DNA from: Stercorarius parasiticus
Lineage: Eukaryota > Chordata > Aves > Charadriiformes > Stercorariidae
NCBI GenBank assembly: GCA_013396915.1
Contig: VWZL01000589.1
Coordinates: forward strand, 79,647-143,646
Direction of reading: 5' to 3'
DNA: 64,000 bases
How positions within the stretch are numbered: the first letter of the stretch is position 1; every line of letters begins with the position of its first letter. This document shows, piece after piece, positions 1 to 14,130 of this stretch. The notes under the pieces are model-generated. The model worked only from the letters and a program-made list of their open reading frames with translations. It was not told where the DNA came from and made no database searches. The translations under genes and the position numbers were made by a program.

Positions 1-3000
1 TGCCAAAGGCTTGGGCACTGCAACGGTGACATGCGTGTGACAGCAGGGTTCCCCCGCTCCTCAGCCCATCTGGGGACTGTCACTCTGCAGAGATCTGCTT
101 GGCCTCCTGTCATGTGTATTGCTACCAAACCCTTTTCTGTCAGCAGGATCTGGGTTGGCATAAGCACTTTTAATAGTAAGATTTTTTTTTTTCCCCTTAA
201 CCCACATCCTCTTGACAGAACCAGGTTACGAAGCAGCTGCACCGGCAGATCTGGGGTAGCTTTTTGCAGGATAAGGCAGGGAAAAAAGGGGTGCCTGGAT
301 CCAGATATCTCTTCAATCACCAAACTACAGCTAATTGCAACTTCCCCAACTCCCCCAGGGTTGCAAGGAAGGGGGGACCAATGCCAGCTCTACTCTGTCC
401 CAGCCCAGTCACTTCACTCCAGAGTGGGCCCTTCACCCTGGAAAGCCCCCAGGCAGGGTGGGCAGAGGGGAGTGTCATTCCCACCGGTGACAAGGGCCAT
501 TTCCATTTCTGGGTTGCAGAGCTGCAGCTCTGACAAGCCGAGGTGTCCCACATTCAAGCAAACACCCATTTCCCTCTCTGCTTTCTTCCCCAGGCTGCTC
601 AAAGCCCCACACGCTTCCTCTCAAGTTACTGCCAAACCTTAAGAGTTAGGGGGAAAGAAGAGGGGGAGGGAAGAGAAGGCTTCCGGGAGGGTTCACAGGG
701 AAGCCTCTCCCTGAAGAGCTGTCAAACTCCTTGTGCCGAGATGCAAGAATCACTTCCCTACCGCAGTGACACAGGAGCTGCCTCACTGCCGCCCTGGCTT
801 ACGTATGCTGCTCCCAGCTCTCCACCCCAACACGGACAGTCACCCAACAGGGACAGTCTTCCAGGACCAAAAGCAAGACCGATAGCCCAGACTGTGAGGA
901 GGAAAGAGTAGTGCCGTGCAGCTAATCTTTCCTGCGGAGTAACTGGGGCAGAGGGATGCTCTGTGGCACAACAATATCCATCAGCTTACATGCAAGCGTC
1001 AGCAGCATCTTCAGAGAAGCAACAAGCAATCTGTGAGGCATCTATTTTCCCATTCCCTCTATTACAAGACCAAGCAGCTCAATCCATTACACATTTTTCC
1101 TTGTAACCTCCCTTGAAGGTAGAGAAGTGACCTGCTTATTTTACAGATGGGGAAGCGAAGCAAGATGAAAATCTAACACGTCTGTGGTCTCACAGAAGAA
1201 AAGGGGGGTAGAGAAGGGCAATTTTCAACTAACAGCAACTGACTGGTACAAATTCCTAAGACCTAGACAAATACCCTAGTCTCCTGGCTTGCAGGGAGGG
1301 ATAAGCTTCAGCATAGAGGGGCCGGAGACCTACATCCCATTCCTAGTCACACCACAAATTCAGGATCTGTTCGGCATCTTTTCACTCCTCTGTCCCTCAT
1401 GTAGAGGGATCAGACTCACAACCCTTCACTAAACACTGTGACAGCTCTGTGGATTAAGGACTCCGCCTGGTTTGCCACCAACCTCCACATCAGAAAGCCA
1501 TTTTCCAAAGGTTGTTTATCACCTTCCCTCGTTCCCCACCTGCATGTATGTTGCACAGGATCAGAAGGCTAGGACCAAAACAGGAACACCACAGGAGTGG
1601 CTACAGACGAAAAGATGGCTACAGAGGTAGCTGAAGGCTGGGAAAGGAAACTGTTCAAGGGGTTTATCCAAAAAGACTACTCTCTCTCAAACAGGTAAAT
1701 CTAGTGTGACCTCACTGGTTCCTCCCTTTACCTTACCTGCCCAAGATCTGCTCCTCTGGGCCCTACACAAGGGCCCAGATTTATAAATATTGTAGATATA
1801 TATTTTTTATATATACATATGTGTGTGTTAAATATATAATATATAATATCTATTATAATATTCTATATAAAATATAATAATATACGCTATAATTATATAT
1901 AATTAAATATATAATTTATAAAGTCAGAAGGATCACCTACACACAGGATATACCACCCCACCCCCCCCGGGAGAGCCCATTTAATCTTGCTGCTATTAAT
2001 ACCTGGAACATTATTTACCCGAACAAACTGTCCCTTCTCCCTCATTTCTGGGCTCTCACTTCTCTGCTTTGTCCCAGAAACCCCAGCCAACACACGTTCA
2101 TCCTTCTCTAGTACACACTTCCTTCCAAAACCCAAACCTTCTCTTTTTTTGAGTTAATTACTCATGTTTCTAGTTCCTGTCCCCTCTTCCAGTCCCTGAA
2201 GACAGGACACAGCTCCCCTGGCTCCTTCATTCGTCATGCAGCCAGTTTGTGGGCTTAAACCCATCAACACTCTTTATGGAAATGGGCCAAGACTTCCCAC
2301 AGTGCTGTTGGGTGCCTACCTGCAGCCAGTCCCGTGGGCGAGTGCTCAGAGGGGCTGCCAGCCATGTTCTGGAACATGAGCCCCTCTACAGCCTTTCAAA
2401 CTGGGAACACAGACACAGAGGGGCTCTGGGCTGCGGTGTGAACACTGACAGCGCCCTTGGGTTGAACAGACACAGCTCAGTTATCGCCACTGAGTTATCA
2501 CCACCACCACAGGTGGTACCAGGCACTTGCAGAGTACACAAAGGGGGCAAAAAGGCAGTTTTCCATCTTCTCATACAGGCCTTGATCCCCCTGCAAACTC
2601 CAGCACCACTCCACCCTCTGAGCTGGATGGGGCTCTGGCAAAAGCCTTCACTTCCCCAGCACCAACCCCATCACTAAAAGCCAGAGCTGTGTTCCAGCTG
2701 GACTTGTCTCTCCTTAGCAAAGCTTCAGGCTGGGATCGCAGGCTGCCTGCAAGCCCTTTGCTACACCAAAAGGAGGAAGTTCTCAGCCTTTCAGAGCTGG
2801 GCTGAACCCTGCACACAGGAGCCCGGGCAAAGCCTTCCCCTCGGGCCGGCTCAAACAGCTGCATGCCTTTAATTTTGCTTCAAGAGCAAACACGTTCTTT
2901 CTGTATCTAAGCAAAATTCAGCTAACAGTCAAGGATGGCCAAAAGCATCCATTCAAGAGCACAGAGCAGAAGTCGGGGCAGAGGGTTACCACATAGCTGA

Positions 3001-6000
3001 GGAAGCCCAGACTTCACATCCAGACCCAAAATTACTAACCTGCCCTTTCCACAGAAAGGGGCTGCCTCACCTACCTAAGGCCACCTATGGAGCTGGGAAC
3101 AGAGAACCATGTCCTCCACCACTCCACCACCATGTCCTCACACACCACAACCAGTCCATACAGCCTGAGGAGATGCCAGCATAACCTGACCTGAATTTTG
3201 ACATACCCCACTGGCGTTCCAGCACACAGCCACGCTCTGCCCAGAAACGTGGGACAAGCTCAACACTGACCAGCAGCAACAAACACCCTGACAGGCTTAC
3301 CAGAGGCCACACGACGGTGTTTGTGGCACACTGTGAGAAGGACCACACAGCAAGGTGAGAGACGACAGGACAAGCCACAAGCACCTCATTGAGCAGGTCC
3401 AGGGAATGGGAAATCCTGCCATTAGCAGGATCCACTGCAGAGGATTTCACAGCTAATGAACTCTCGCCACTAAAGACCACAGAGAGCGCAAAAGCAGCAG
3501 AGCATTTCTTTTCCGATAAGCCGCTTTTATCATGAAGTTTACGCATGCTTCAACCCGGCTGCCCACGCCATCCCCAGCTGGAAAGCAGCTCCAAACCTGT
3601 GCCTTTAAATCCTGCTTGGCAGCGGGAGTGCAGAACTGGGGCTGCTGGAGCAGACACACCCTGCGCTGCTGCCTGCTCCAGCCCCGGAGCACACAAACAT
3701 TTCCTCCCGGCCACTCCTGCGCTGCGGCTCCAACAGAGCAGCCTCGGTACCTGCTGGAGCAGGAACATAGGCCGTTTTTACACAAACCTGTAAATACAGA
3801 GACTTAAACTCATTTCCTGAAATTCCCCAGCAGTGGACATTCTTCTCTCAAACTTCTTCCTTCAGGCAAATATTTAGAGTCTAACAGGCATTCCTCATCA
3901 CAGGCACAAGTTAAATATTGTCCCTAAAACAACAGCAAGTGCCTTTAAATGATTCTGGCTGGAGAAGCACTGCTCTGGACTTTGATTTCTGGCTGTGAAC
4001 AAAAACAGGAGCAAAGCACTGAGTATTACACTCCTCCCAGAAGTCAAGATTTCAGGCTCTGCACGTCCCCTGCCAGGACCACAACCAGCAGTGGGAACTG
4101 TCCCCTGCTCATGCATTATCGCACCTCAGGTGTCTGCTGTCACCAATCCAAACCCACTGCAGTGCATCCTCTGCACTGTGCACAGGATTATTTTGCGTCT
4201 CATTTCCAGGTCTGTGCTTATATATACACAGAGAGACAGAGGAGACCTGCTAGGAGCCGTGGGCGCCATCCAGACTGCAGTGAGGGCATTTGCACGCGTT
4301 GCCCTCCCCCCTCTGGCTGCACCACCTGCATTCTCAAAGGCACCCACCTTTCCACCCAGCCATGCCTGGCAAACTGATCTCTCCGGTGCAGAAGATGCTC
4401 TAGGCTGTTCCTGCTATGCAGGCAGCTCAGCTCCCTGACAGACGTGCTAGCTCTTGCAAGAAAATATCTCGGCATGGTAGGAGCCCAAGAAGTCAGCATA
4501 ATAAATGGGAGAGAAGGGTAAGGAGAAAAAAATAAACTAGTGCAGTGAGGTCAGTACACCTGACGCACGGCTGCACCCGGGCTCTGGGATGCTGTGGGCA
4601 TTTTGCACACAGAGGAGGGGAGCAGAGCTCCCGCCATGACTCTGCAGCCAGCCCCGAGCAGCCAAAGCCCCTGCAGAGCTGGCCTCGTCTCACCCCAAAG
4701 CAGCCCCACGATGCCCCTGTTGCTGCCGAGCCAAACCCATCGGCAGACGGGGCTGCTCCATCACCATGCTGCTCACACACCTCCTGCTGAAGGCAGGCTC
4801 GCGTCTGCGCCTCACAGTTGAGGGAAGGGAGCCCCTGCCAAAAACCACCTGAAACCAGAGTTAGCTCCAATGCAAGGGGTCTGCCCACCACTTCTCCATG
4901 GCAAAATGCCACAACAGATTTACACAGAGAGCTTTAGCTAGAGAAAGGTTACTGCAACACAGCACAGGTGTGCCTGAACAGCATGCTGCACAGTAACTCA
5001 CATTCACAGTGTTTATTCTATAGCCAGCTGAATTCAGCATGGTGTGTTAAACAAGCTTCCCCTTCACTCTTCTGAACTTGGTGCCTGCAGACCTGGTAAG
5101 CCTGAGGAGCACCTTGCTCAGCTCTTCCTGCTCCAAGCAGTAGGTCTGGGAGGGAGAAGAGGGGCCTGAGCTGCAGAGAGCTGCTTCCTGGCAACATCCC
5201 CTGCTATGGCGCGAGATGGAGAGCTGTGACAGTCTGCTGTGCTGGAATTCCTCTCTACTCCCTTCCCTGCATCAAAATACCTACTACCTCAGGCTCGAGA
5301 ATCTGCTGGGGACTCTCACAATCTCTTCTTGGGATTGCCTGATCAGGCAGAAACCTCTATGAAAACAGCATGCGTTTAAAATCAGCTGCAAGTTACCCTG
5401 GAGGAAAATGTTAAAGCTCCATCCCTCCAAGCACTTCCTATTCCTTCTCCAGCCGCTGAAGCACACTGAGCAACGAGCTCCAGCAAGCAAGTTTGAGCAG
5501 GAATTCCCAAGGCTCAAAGCGGAGACTAGTCTGTACCTGTCAGCACCAACACCTCCGGTGCCTGTCCTGTGGCACTCTGACCCCACACCCACCAGAGGTG
5601 ACTGCTGCTCCTCGGGTCCCGGCTGCGAGCGGTCCCTTCCAACATACAGACCATACCTCCGCCTCCAGTGCTTGTTCTAAGTCATGTCCTTAACGTGCTC
5701 TGTACTTGGGAACACAAAAACCAGGCTTCAAGTCAAGCCTGCATCGCCTTCAGGATAAGAGGAATTGGGATAGCTGGGGGTGGGGGGATTCCAGGAGAGC
5801 CTTCGCCTGCCCCTCGCCCACACGTACAGTACAGAAGATGCTGGAAAGCACCATCTTCTCCCTGCATCACACTGGGGAAACCAGGCAGAGAGTATAAACT
5901 TCATCACTGCCAACAGCCCATGCTAAAAAAAGGAAAAGAAAAAGGGTTTCTTGCTTTTGTTGTTTATACCTCAGTGCTATCTCAAAAGCAAAAAGCAGCA

Positions 6001-9000
6001 AGATTTTCTACCAGAAAACATTGGGCAATGACAGGAGTCTGTAAGAATGGAGCTTCCAAGGAGTACAAAACCATTACACCTCCATCCTGGTTTTAACTTG
6101 GATTACCGCAGACCTTTCAGAGCCCATTGTTGAGCCCCCTGCACCCAGGCAATACCCCTTAGACTTTCCAGCCTCCAGACTGGGGAGGCAAACAAATCCC
6201 CAGAGAGGTAGCCGTGCTCCCTCCTGCGCGGGTCTGCTCAGCTGCAGACCGGCGGGTCTGCAAAGCTCTTCCAAAGAAAAGCTTCACAAAATCCAAGTTC
6301 AAGACCAACCTTAACCCCTGTTTATTAACTTCAGAACATCCCTCTCAGGCTGACAAAGCCTGTGCATCACCTGCCAACTGTCTAATTCACCATTTAGAAA
6401 GCAATAGCCAGGCCTCCCTCATTAAAAAACATTACATAACGTTAAATAACAAAGGGCTACAGGACACTCTCTGGTTGGTGCACATGTAAAAGTGAATGAT
6501 TAAAAAAACTAATGCTTCTTTCCTCCAGATTCTCAGTGTCTCAAACACCCTGGGAGCCCAACGAGCACCTTATTTCAAGACCTGGCTGCAACAGTGTCTT
6601 GGCTCATCCCAAGCACTGCTCTCACGTTCAAGTTACTGCCACCGGTGCCCACGGACACTAAACAAAGCACTTCCCAGCTCCGTTCCAAGGCGCTGTCCCC
6701 ACCAGACGGCAGTGGGGCTGTATTCTGCTGCCTAACGTCTGATGCTGTAGAGGAAAGCTGAGATCTCAGCCTGCAGCATGGGGAACGCTTCGCAGGCCTG
6801 AGGCTCAGCTCCTCCAGACTTCGCAGGAGAGAATTCCAGCTTCCTTCATGTCACCATCTTAGTGCAAGTCTTTTTAGCAGATGAGATCATGGGAGCACTT
6901 GGTTTTACTGTCACAAGTGAACTAGCCTCAAGACATAGAGACCTTCATTTCCTAAAAGTGAGAATGTTTATGCTGCAACTCTTTAAGTGACACAGGGCTG
7001 ACTGCAGTGGAGAGGGCAGATGTCAGCAGGATATCACTTGGAAAATGCAACTGTCACCAACCTTCCAGCAGAAGACTTCATGGGCACTGGGAATCTTCCT
7101 GGACACAGGGTGAACTTCTGACCATCATCTTTTTGGAACCAAGGAAGTCAATTTAAAATCTTTCAAAGACTAACTGAATTCCTCTACGCCAGAAGCAAAC
7201 TCTCCTTACTGTGAGCTGTGAAAGAAATCATGAACATCTTGCTCCATGTAGCATTTTAAAACACCCTGCAAAGTCTTACCTACAAGTTTCAGCTTACCTG
7301 CTTACTTGAAGAACCATTTCCTAAATCGCACAGCATGGGATCACCTCAGAGTTTCAGAGCGCGCTAATCTGCTGCAACGTTACCACTGCAGCAAGCGGAA
7401 GACAGACAGACTTTTTGTGGCTTTACAGGCACTGTATTTGCACCCAGCATGCGCTGTACCACCTCACCCTCCCCATCACAGCAGGGCTGGTGGAACCCGC
7501 AAGCCATGGAGATCACAACTCTGAGCACCTCACATCAAGACAAGCCATGAAAGGGCAGACCCATGTCTCACCCTGGCTGCCAGAGACATCCGGCAGCTAG
7601 CAGTGTAGTAGAGCCATGGCAGGAGGTATCCTGGAACATCTCAGCTCAATGCATGCTCTGCAGTAAGCTTTTATTTAAGCCAATTATTAGGAATAATGCA
7701 ACATAACATGCAAGGGGGGGCTGTCAACAGGAAGGGCTGCAGTCTGTGCAGGGATTTAGGAGAATTCCCCAAGAGATGGAGGGCAGTTAAAGTGAATCTG
7801 GGAGCCAGACAGAGAGCCCAAATACTCTGCGTTCAGCTGCCCCAGCAGAAAGTCACCTTTACACTTTCCTCACAACTAAGTCCTGCTTCTTCTCTACAGC
7901 AATGGACCTACCGGAGACATGGACTGCCAGCAGGAGGTATAAACATCCATTCTAATAAAAACCCAAGACTATTTATAAGCACACAGCTTTCCTAATGGGA
8001 AGGTAACTTGTTCTCCAGCAGAATCCCAGTTACCAAAAGATCTGCTCCCCCTCCTTCCCCTCCTGGCTCACAGGGTACAGCAGGACCGAAGCAGGCTCTG
8101 AGCTGTGCCACAGCTGGGCCCGAGGAAGGAGGCTCAGTTTCACAGCTTCTCACTGCGCCCAGGACAAGCCAAGTCTGCCTAGTCAAAGCCCAATTACAGG
8201 GCTGTGGGCAGAGCTGTTCCCACAAGCTCTGAGCAAAAAGCCGTTGTAAGCACACAAAGGAAGCTCCTGCGTTGGCACCCGAGTCTCTATCCTTCTCAGC
8301 AGTACTATGAGGGAAAGAGGCTTTGACTCCTGATGCAGCTGGAAGTCACAGGAGTAGCTCAAGGCAAACCAGGCCGCTGTGTGCTGGGATCAAACTCCAA
8401 GTTAACTAGCTCTGCCAAGCAAAAGGAGAGCGTCTCTTCTACAGCCCCAAGGTCTGCACCTCTCCTGCACACTCCCAGGAAGGAGCCAAAGCACAGCAGG
8501 GCCTGTCGCTCACTGAAGGCTTCCACACCACCTCAGATAAGCCTGTAGTGCCTGTCATGCTGCAGTTCCCCTATCCAAAAGGCAGAGATAAACAGCTTCC
8601 TACCCAGACTGGCTCATGTGGCTAAAAGGACCAGTCCTTTTAGCAGCCTGTAACGCCCCCAGACTGGAGGCTAGGCACATACCTGGATGGACCAGCCAAA
8701 CCAAAGGTCTGTTCCAGCACAGCTCACCAGAGCTCCTCTTAGCTACGAAAACCACGGTGGGGGGGAGAGAAGGCTACAGAGCACAATCTGGCCCAAGTCC
8801 AGTAAACATGTTTATTGGCAGTTGCTCCGAACACCGTCTCTTCCAGCCCAGTGGGCTGGAGGGGGTGGGGGGAAAAATACTGATTGTCTGTGAGCACAAC
8901 CCTCATGTCATTCCCATTGATCCGCTGAGTCACTCCCGTATTAACAGTTTTGACAACACTCAGGCTGCACAGGAGCTTGGAAACAGAATACAAAACAAGA

Positions 9001-10560
9001 GGCAATGCAAAGCCTCTCCATGTACCAACACCAGTGGAGAGAAGCACTCGCAAGGCAGAATCCAGAAACCCGCTGAACTGCAAGTGCCAACTTCCTCCTC
9101 TCCACTCGCTCTTCTGAAGAGTGCTGCAACAAGAAAACCAAACACAAACCACGCTGCAAGGGCAGGAACACAGAGCTCCATTCAGCGCGCCCAGAGAAAC
9201 TGCCCAGAAAAAAGAGTCTCCCCAGCAAACCACCACCAACTGCACCCCAGTCGTTTTGATGCAAGCGCAGACCAGAGCGGCAGCTGTTTTCGCAAAGGAA
9301 CTACAGAACTGATTTATAAGGCCTTACAGATTTGTAAGCTAACGAGGAGGAGATCAAATCCCGAGGCAGACTGACACGGGAAGGCAGCCGTTTCTACAAG
9401 CAAACAAGACAATCCCCCCCCGGGAGGAAATTGGGGGCTCCCCAACTGTGCATGCCACCACGGACCTGACAGAAGCTGCCAAACAGCTGCCAGGCAGCTG
9501 GGGTTAGACCATCCTTGTCTGCACCACAACACTACAACCCATCCAGAGCCCCAAAAGGTGCTAAGCGGTGATAAACTCATCACCGAACAACATTCCTATC
9601 TGTAACACGCTGAATTAAAACAAAACCAACAAATCTTTGGCAAGTTCCTCACACAGCAGTCAAGCCTACCCCGCCACAGAGAAGGCCTCGCCACAGGATC
9701 CCCATGGAGGCCTCCTGCCCTAATTTACAGCAATTCTTTTTCAGACACACTGGCAAACACCAAACGTTTTCTCCAATCTGTTATATAAAGTCCCAATTTT
9801 TAAACCTCTGTGCAGGCAGTGGGGAGATGGCGGCACGCTGATGGGATAGTCCAGCTGGCAGATGAACTTACGCGCTCCTCAGAATTCATTCCCAGATATC
9901 CAACCACTTGTTGTACAAAAGGAAAACAAATGGATTAGTTAATGAGGCAACTTCCAAACACATTGGTGCAAACCACTTGCGTGCTTGCAGTCATTTTACA
10001 CATGGTTTAACCTGGGTCCCGGTTACCTCTAGCTTGTTTAAAACAGAATAATTTCATGATAACTTGGAAAAGGTTTACCAAACTTCATTTTTTAACTTCA
10101 GAAATACACCTAACATGTCCCCATGCCACCCAGACCACAAGCCATTCCTCAAAAGAAAAGACACCTTTCTCAAACACCCCCATAACTTCACACTGTTTGT
10201 CCCCTTAGCTCCAAGAGCCTCACTCGGTTCCCCTCTGCCAGCCACCAGCCAGGAGCCACGGGCCTCTGGGTGGCCCAGCTCCACAGGAGCTGCTTCTCAT
10301 CTGCAAAGCTCTCCCCTTGGCTGCCTTAGGAACAGCTAAAGTCAGGTCCTGTCTGATGGGGGCAGAAGGAGGAGGGTATTTTTTCCTGTTTCTCACATTC
10401 ATCCTCACCAGCTTTGCTAAAGAAAAAGACAAAGCTATTTTAAATACCAGATTCAGCACAGTCCCTTTCCCCAAATAAACACTTCCCAACCCCTCCAGAG
10501 AGAGGAAAGCCACATACAAAGGAGACAACATCCTGCGAGGCTCCGGCTCCAGGGGCAGGC
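1..10560. other. Non-coding stretch, possible long first intron of a leftward gene
   Basis: I find no exon that I can recognise on either strand: open frames are short, overlap each other and match no family I know. Base composition is moderate, with no CpG clustering until about 10.5 kb. No CR1 tail was seen here. An AT-rich block (1,790-1,922) is listed separately. If the CpG island at 10.6-11.2 kb starts a minus-strand gene, this stretch would be its first intron. That is inference from position and from the donor-like sequence at the edge of the gap. Confidence 0.35.
1782..1922. repeat. AT-rich low-complexity tract
   Basis: About 140 bases made almost only of A and T, with repeated TATATA, AATATATAA and one short TGTGTG run. 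It is a simple or low-complexity repeat with no coding potential. Confidence 0.85.
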
Positions 10561-10569
10561 CAGGGCAGG

Positions 10570-11230
10570 GTGCAGGCCCGGAAGACACAACCGGGGGAGG
10601 CCCGACCCCCTCCCTGCCACCGCCCCGGCCTCAAACGAGCTTTGGGGGGGGATCGCGATCCGGGGCGGACCCGGACCCCCACCCAAGGGCTACGAAAAAG
10701 GCATCGCCGGGAGGAGACGGACCGAGGCGGCCCTGGGCCCTCAGCCCCACGGCCCAGCCTTACNNNNNNNNNNNNNNNNNNNNNNNNNNNNNNNNNNNNN
10801 NNNNNNNNNNNNNNNNNNNNNNNNNNNNNNNNNNNNNNNNNNNNNNNNNNNNNNNNNNNNNNNNNNNNNNNNNNNNNNNNNNNNNNNNCCCCATGGCGGC
10901 GCCCCCGGCCCGGCTCTCCTCACGCCTCCCCTCACCACTCCGCGGGCAGCGGCCAGCCAGCCACAGCGCTACGCCGCCGGCGTAGGCTCCGCGCGCACCC
11001 ATGCGCCCCCCGCCACGCCGCCGGCGCAAGCGCCTTTCCTGAATACCAACTCCGAAGCGGAGAGGCCCGGCGGAGCTCGGCGCAAGCGCAGCCGACGGGA
11101 GGGTGGTGGCGCAACGGCGTTAGTGTAAAGCGCGTTCGAGAATAGGGGGCTTGAGGCGAGCGGCAGGGGGGCGGGGTTGCGGCGGCGCGGGGCACTTTAC
11201 GGCAGCGCCGCGCTTGGCGGCTACCGGCGT
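10570..11230 (-). promoter_or_regulatory. CpG island, probable promoter and first exon of a leftward gene
   Basis: The block is very GC-rich and full of CpG, unlike DNA on its left. It is broken by a run of Ns. Directly at the left edge of that gap (10,760-10,763) the minus strand reads GTAAGG, a good splice donor, which suggests that a first exon lies in the gap and to its right. Next to the gap (about 10,889-10,898) is CCATGGCGGC, a YY1-type motif common in housekeeping promoters. In human, CSNK1G2 lies downstream of SCAMP4 in the same orientation, so CSNK1G2 is the first candidate. No coding sequence of it is visible, so no symbol is given. A rightward promoter is not excluded. Confidence 0.45.
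10764..10888. other. Assembly gap (125 Ns)
   Basis: A run of 125 undetermined bases inside the CpG island. GC-rich promoters are often lost from avian assemblies, so the true sequence and length here are unknown. Confidence 0.99.
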
Positions 11231-11277
11231 GGCCCCCTCTTAACTCCCTGCAGCCCGGCGCGGGGGCTGGACAGGGG

Positions 11278-11716
11278 GCCCAGCTCCGCTGTAGGGACAG
11301 GCCCCCGCATTACTTACAGTGTCCTGTGCGGCGCAGGCCCCGGTATAGGGCACAGCTCCCTCACAGGGGCCAGGCCTCGCTATAGGGTATCCTATAGGGG
11401 TACAGTCACCTATAGGGGATGGGTCCCTCTGCAAGATGTGGCCTCTGGTATGGGGGAGAGCACCGCCAGAGCAACCGGGATCCCGTGTAGGGCACCGTTC
11501 TCAGGGTGAGGTGCCAGCCCCACTGCAGGGAACAGGCCCCAGTATAGGGTACAGCCCCGCTATAGGGGACAGGCTCCGGTGTGGGTTATATCGACCCAGT
11601 TACATGGGACAGCCCTAAATATGTGGCTTAGCCCCCCATTAGAGTACAGCTTCCCCCATGGGGTACACCCCCCCCATAGGGGATAACCCGCAATACAATA
11701 TACAGGCCCGCTATAG
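11278..11716. repeat. Degenerate GC-rich minisatellite, 18-20-bp unit
   Basis: A core resembling CCCGCTATAGGGGACAGG recurs about fifteen times. Successive TATAGGG cores lie about 11, 18, 18-20, 29 or 37-39 bases apart, roughly multiples of one 18-20-bp unit, with TATGGGG, TGTAGGG and CATGGGG variants. The array is diverged and not coding. It lies directly beside the CpG island. Confidence 0.7.
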
Positions 11717-14124
11717 GGCCCAGATGGCACTAGGGCCTGGCAGGGCAATCTCTTGGGAGGGCAACTGGGTCTGGGGGGGTCCTGCCAAGGGAGTGCAGAC
11801 CATGGGACCAGTGGGAAAAGCCCCCCAGACTCCTCCACCCCACCCCACCCTGTGGGAGCAGAGCGAAGCCAGGGGCTGGGATTTTACAGACTTTGAAGCC
11901 TTTTGGGGGACAGTAGGCCAGAGCAAAGCCACCGCTGTCCCCACTGCCTCACAGGGGACAGAGCTCCAGGCTGGTGGGACCCGCTAGGAGAGGAGCTGGG
12001 CAGGCACGTAACCCCGGTGCCGCCTCCAAAAGCCTTTCGCCTTCTTCAGTTTTGGAGTTATTCTGATAAATCATTTGGCCGTAAAAATTCTCTCCCTGCA
12101 CTCATTTGGCAAAGGAGGGCACAGCCGGGAGAATCGTTTCTTTCTCTCAGTGGCACGAGAACCAGCCCCATTGCAGCCTTTCAGGGTAACATTGGAGGCA
12201 GGAGGCACCCCTGTACGATCCCGCTGCTCTCATCTTCTTCATGGGACAGACTCACCCCAAAAATATTTTCAGGCAATGGGCAAATAAGTTTGTGTGGCTT
12301 TGGGGGAGACTCAAGTCTTCAGCCACTAGCATCACCCTAAACATCCATTTCAGCGTTTCCAGCTGCTTAAATGGATTCTCTCCCAGCTCCAGGGAAACAC
12401 TCTCCCCCCATGTCTAAAGTACTTTTTCCCCTATAGGTGTTTGCTTCTAGAAGAAAACGCTATGATTTTAGAGAATTGGGAAAATAAAATGAGCTTCTCT
12501 GCATGCAAAGCCCGGATGTTGCTATCCTGTCCCCATGCTGTGACATGGCACTCCTGCTCCTGCTCCCGGCTCAGGAGAGCAGCGTGGGGCTGTGACCCAT
12601 GTCCCACCGCTGGAGAGAATAAAATTGCCCCCGAAGTACCCGCCGGCAGAACCATCCTCCCATTTCCTTTTCGCACCATCCCACCACCACAAAAGAAAGA
12701 GGTGATTTCAAGCACTTTGAGAACACGCAAGTTGTTCAGACATTTGGCTTGAGAATTTAACCCATCCTCTGGAGCTGGAGAGGGAAAAGCAAAGAGTTTT
12801 GATTTTATTTCAAGGCAAATCTCCAGCGGTGAACACGCAGTGTGCCAGGCATGGTCTGCAGAGACCTGTACAGCTCATGCTACAGAACTGGCTCAGCACC
12901 GGCGAGTTAGCAAGAAAAGCCAGGGAATTTCTGTGGGGAAACCATCCAGCTATGAACCCTGCCCTCCTCCCGTGGGCACAAGTTAATTAGGGCTAATTCG
13001 CAAGCAGACAACACAAAACGAACCACTCTTGATCATGCACGGGAGAACGAGCTGCTCAGGGGTGGGCAGATGAAACCTTCCTGCCGTGAAACATTCGCAT
13101 TCAGGGCCTGGGAAACTGAAGAGCGACAGAAACACATCAAGAACGAGACAAAGAAAAAGCCAGGCCCCTCGCAGTGTCCCATCCAATAAACCCCAGGTGA
13201 AGAGCCCCCACCACATGACGGGGATGCTGAGCCCTTTAGGGAGCGAACAACTCGTCGCTCCTGAGTGCAGAGGACCTGCTCGAGTAGCAGCTGGAGCAGG
13301 AGCTTAAAGCTGTGCCTCGTGTTCAGACTTTTGAGGGCCTGGAGTAAAGAATTTGAGCAAAAGCCATTTCATCCTCATGCTCAACACATCACTGGCACAG
13401 CAGCGAGCAGCTGTGGGAAACCACTGCCGGTAGAAGCTAGATGCTGATGGCTGGGCAGGGGGTGCCTGGCACAGGGCTTTGGAGATAAGGAAGACATTGA
13501 GATCAGCAGATGTCGTATTGAGCAGCTGTGATGAAAACAGCTCTTCTAGGATTAAATATCTGCTATGGAGCGGAACTGGGGTATGAAGCCACAATATGGT
13601 AATTTGGGGCAATAAATTCAGCTACACACTAAACAGAGTGATTCAACTCACCTTCACTGTCAAACAGCCCATTTACTCCAGGGGTAACGATCTCCTTCTG
13701 GGCGACAAACCAGAAAAGGCAGCAGCCAGTGCTGCAAGGAGCCGGCACGAGTCTCTGCACTGCTAAGGAGAGGCCAGGACACAGACCTCGACCCCAGTGC
13801 TTGGGAGATGCCCACCACCCATGCCTCTGCTCTCCCTTCCCTTTGTTACAAAATGAGAATAATGGCAGCACCTTTGGTAAATGCTTATCAGGCATCTGTA
13901 AGAGTACAAACCACAGCGTGCCACTCTCACGCCAGTTGCCAGGACAGAGGATGGGCTTCATCCGTAAACGTGCTGTTCTTTTAAGGAGAAAACAACATGT
14001 GGTGGGAGACTTTGGAGGAAAATAGAGATTTCGCCATTTCCCTCTGCCAGATAATTCTGGTTACCTAGGAACAGACACACTTCTCTAATGCGGCCAGTTC
14101 TTCTCATCAAGCACAGGATGAGCA
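11717..14124. other. Intergenic region with no gene seen
   Basis: No exon, RNA gene or repeat family was recognised between the minisatellite and the probable 3' end of SCAMP4. Short open frames are scattered on both strands with no family resemblance. Confidence 0.5.
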
Positions 14125-14130
14125 TTTATT
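14125..14130 (-). terminator. SCAMP4: Candidate distal polyadenylation signal of SCAMP4
   Basis: The minus strand reads AATAAA here, about 3.0 kb beyond the SCAMP4 stop codon. It would give a 3' UTR of about 3 kb. A nearer AATAAA exists at 15,324-15,329. Which is used cannot be told from sequence alone. Confidence 0.4.
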
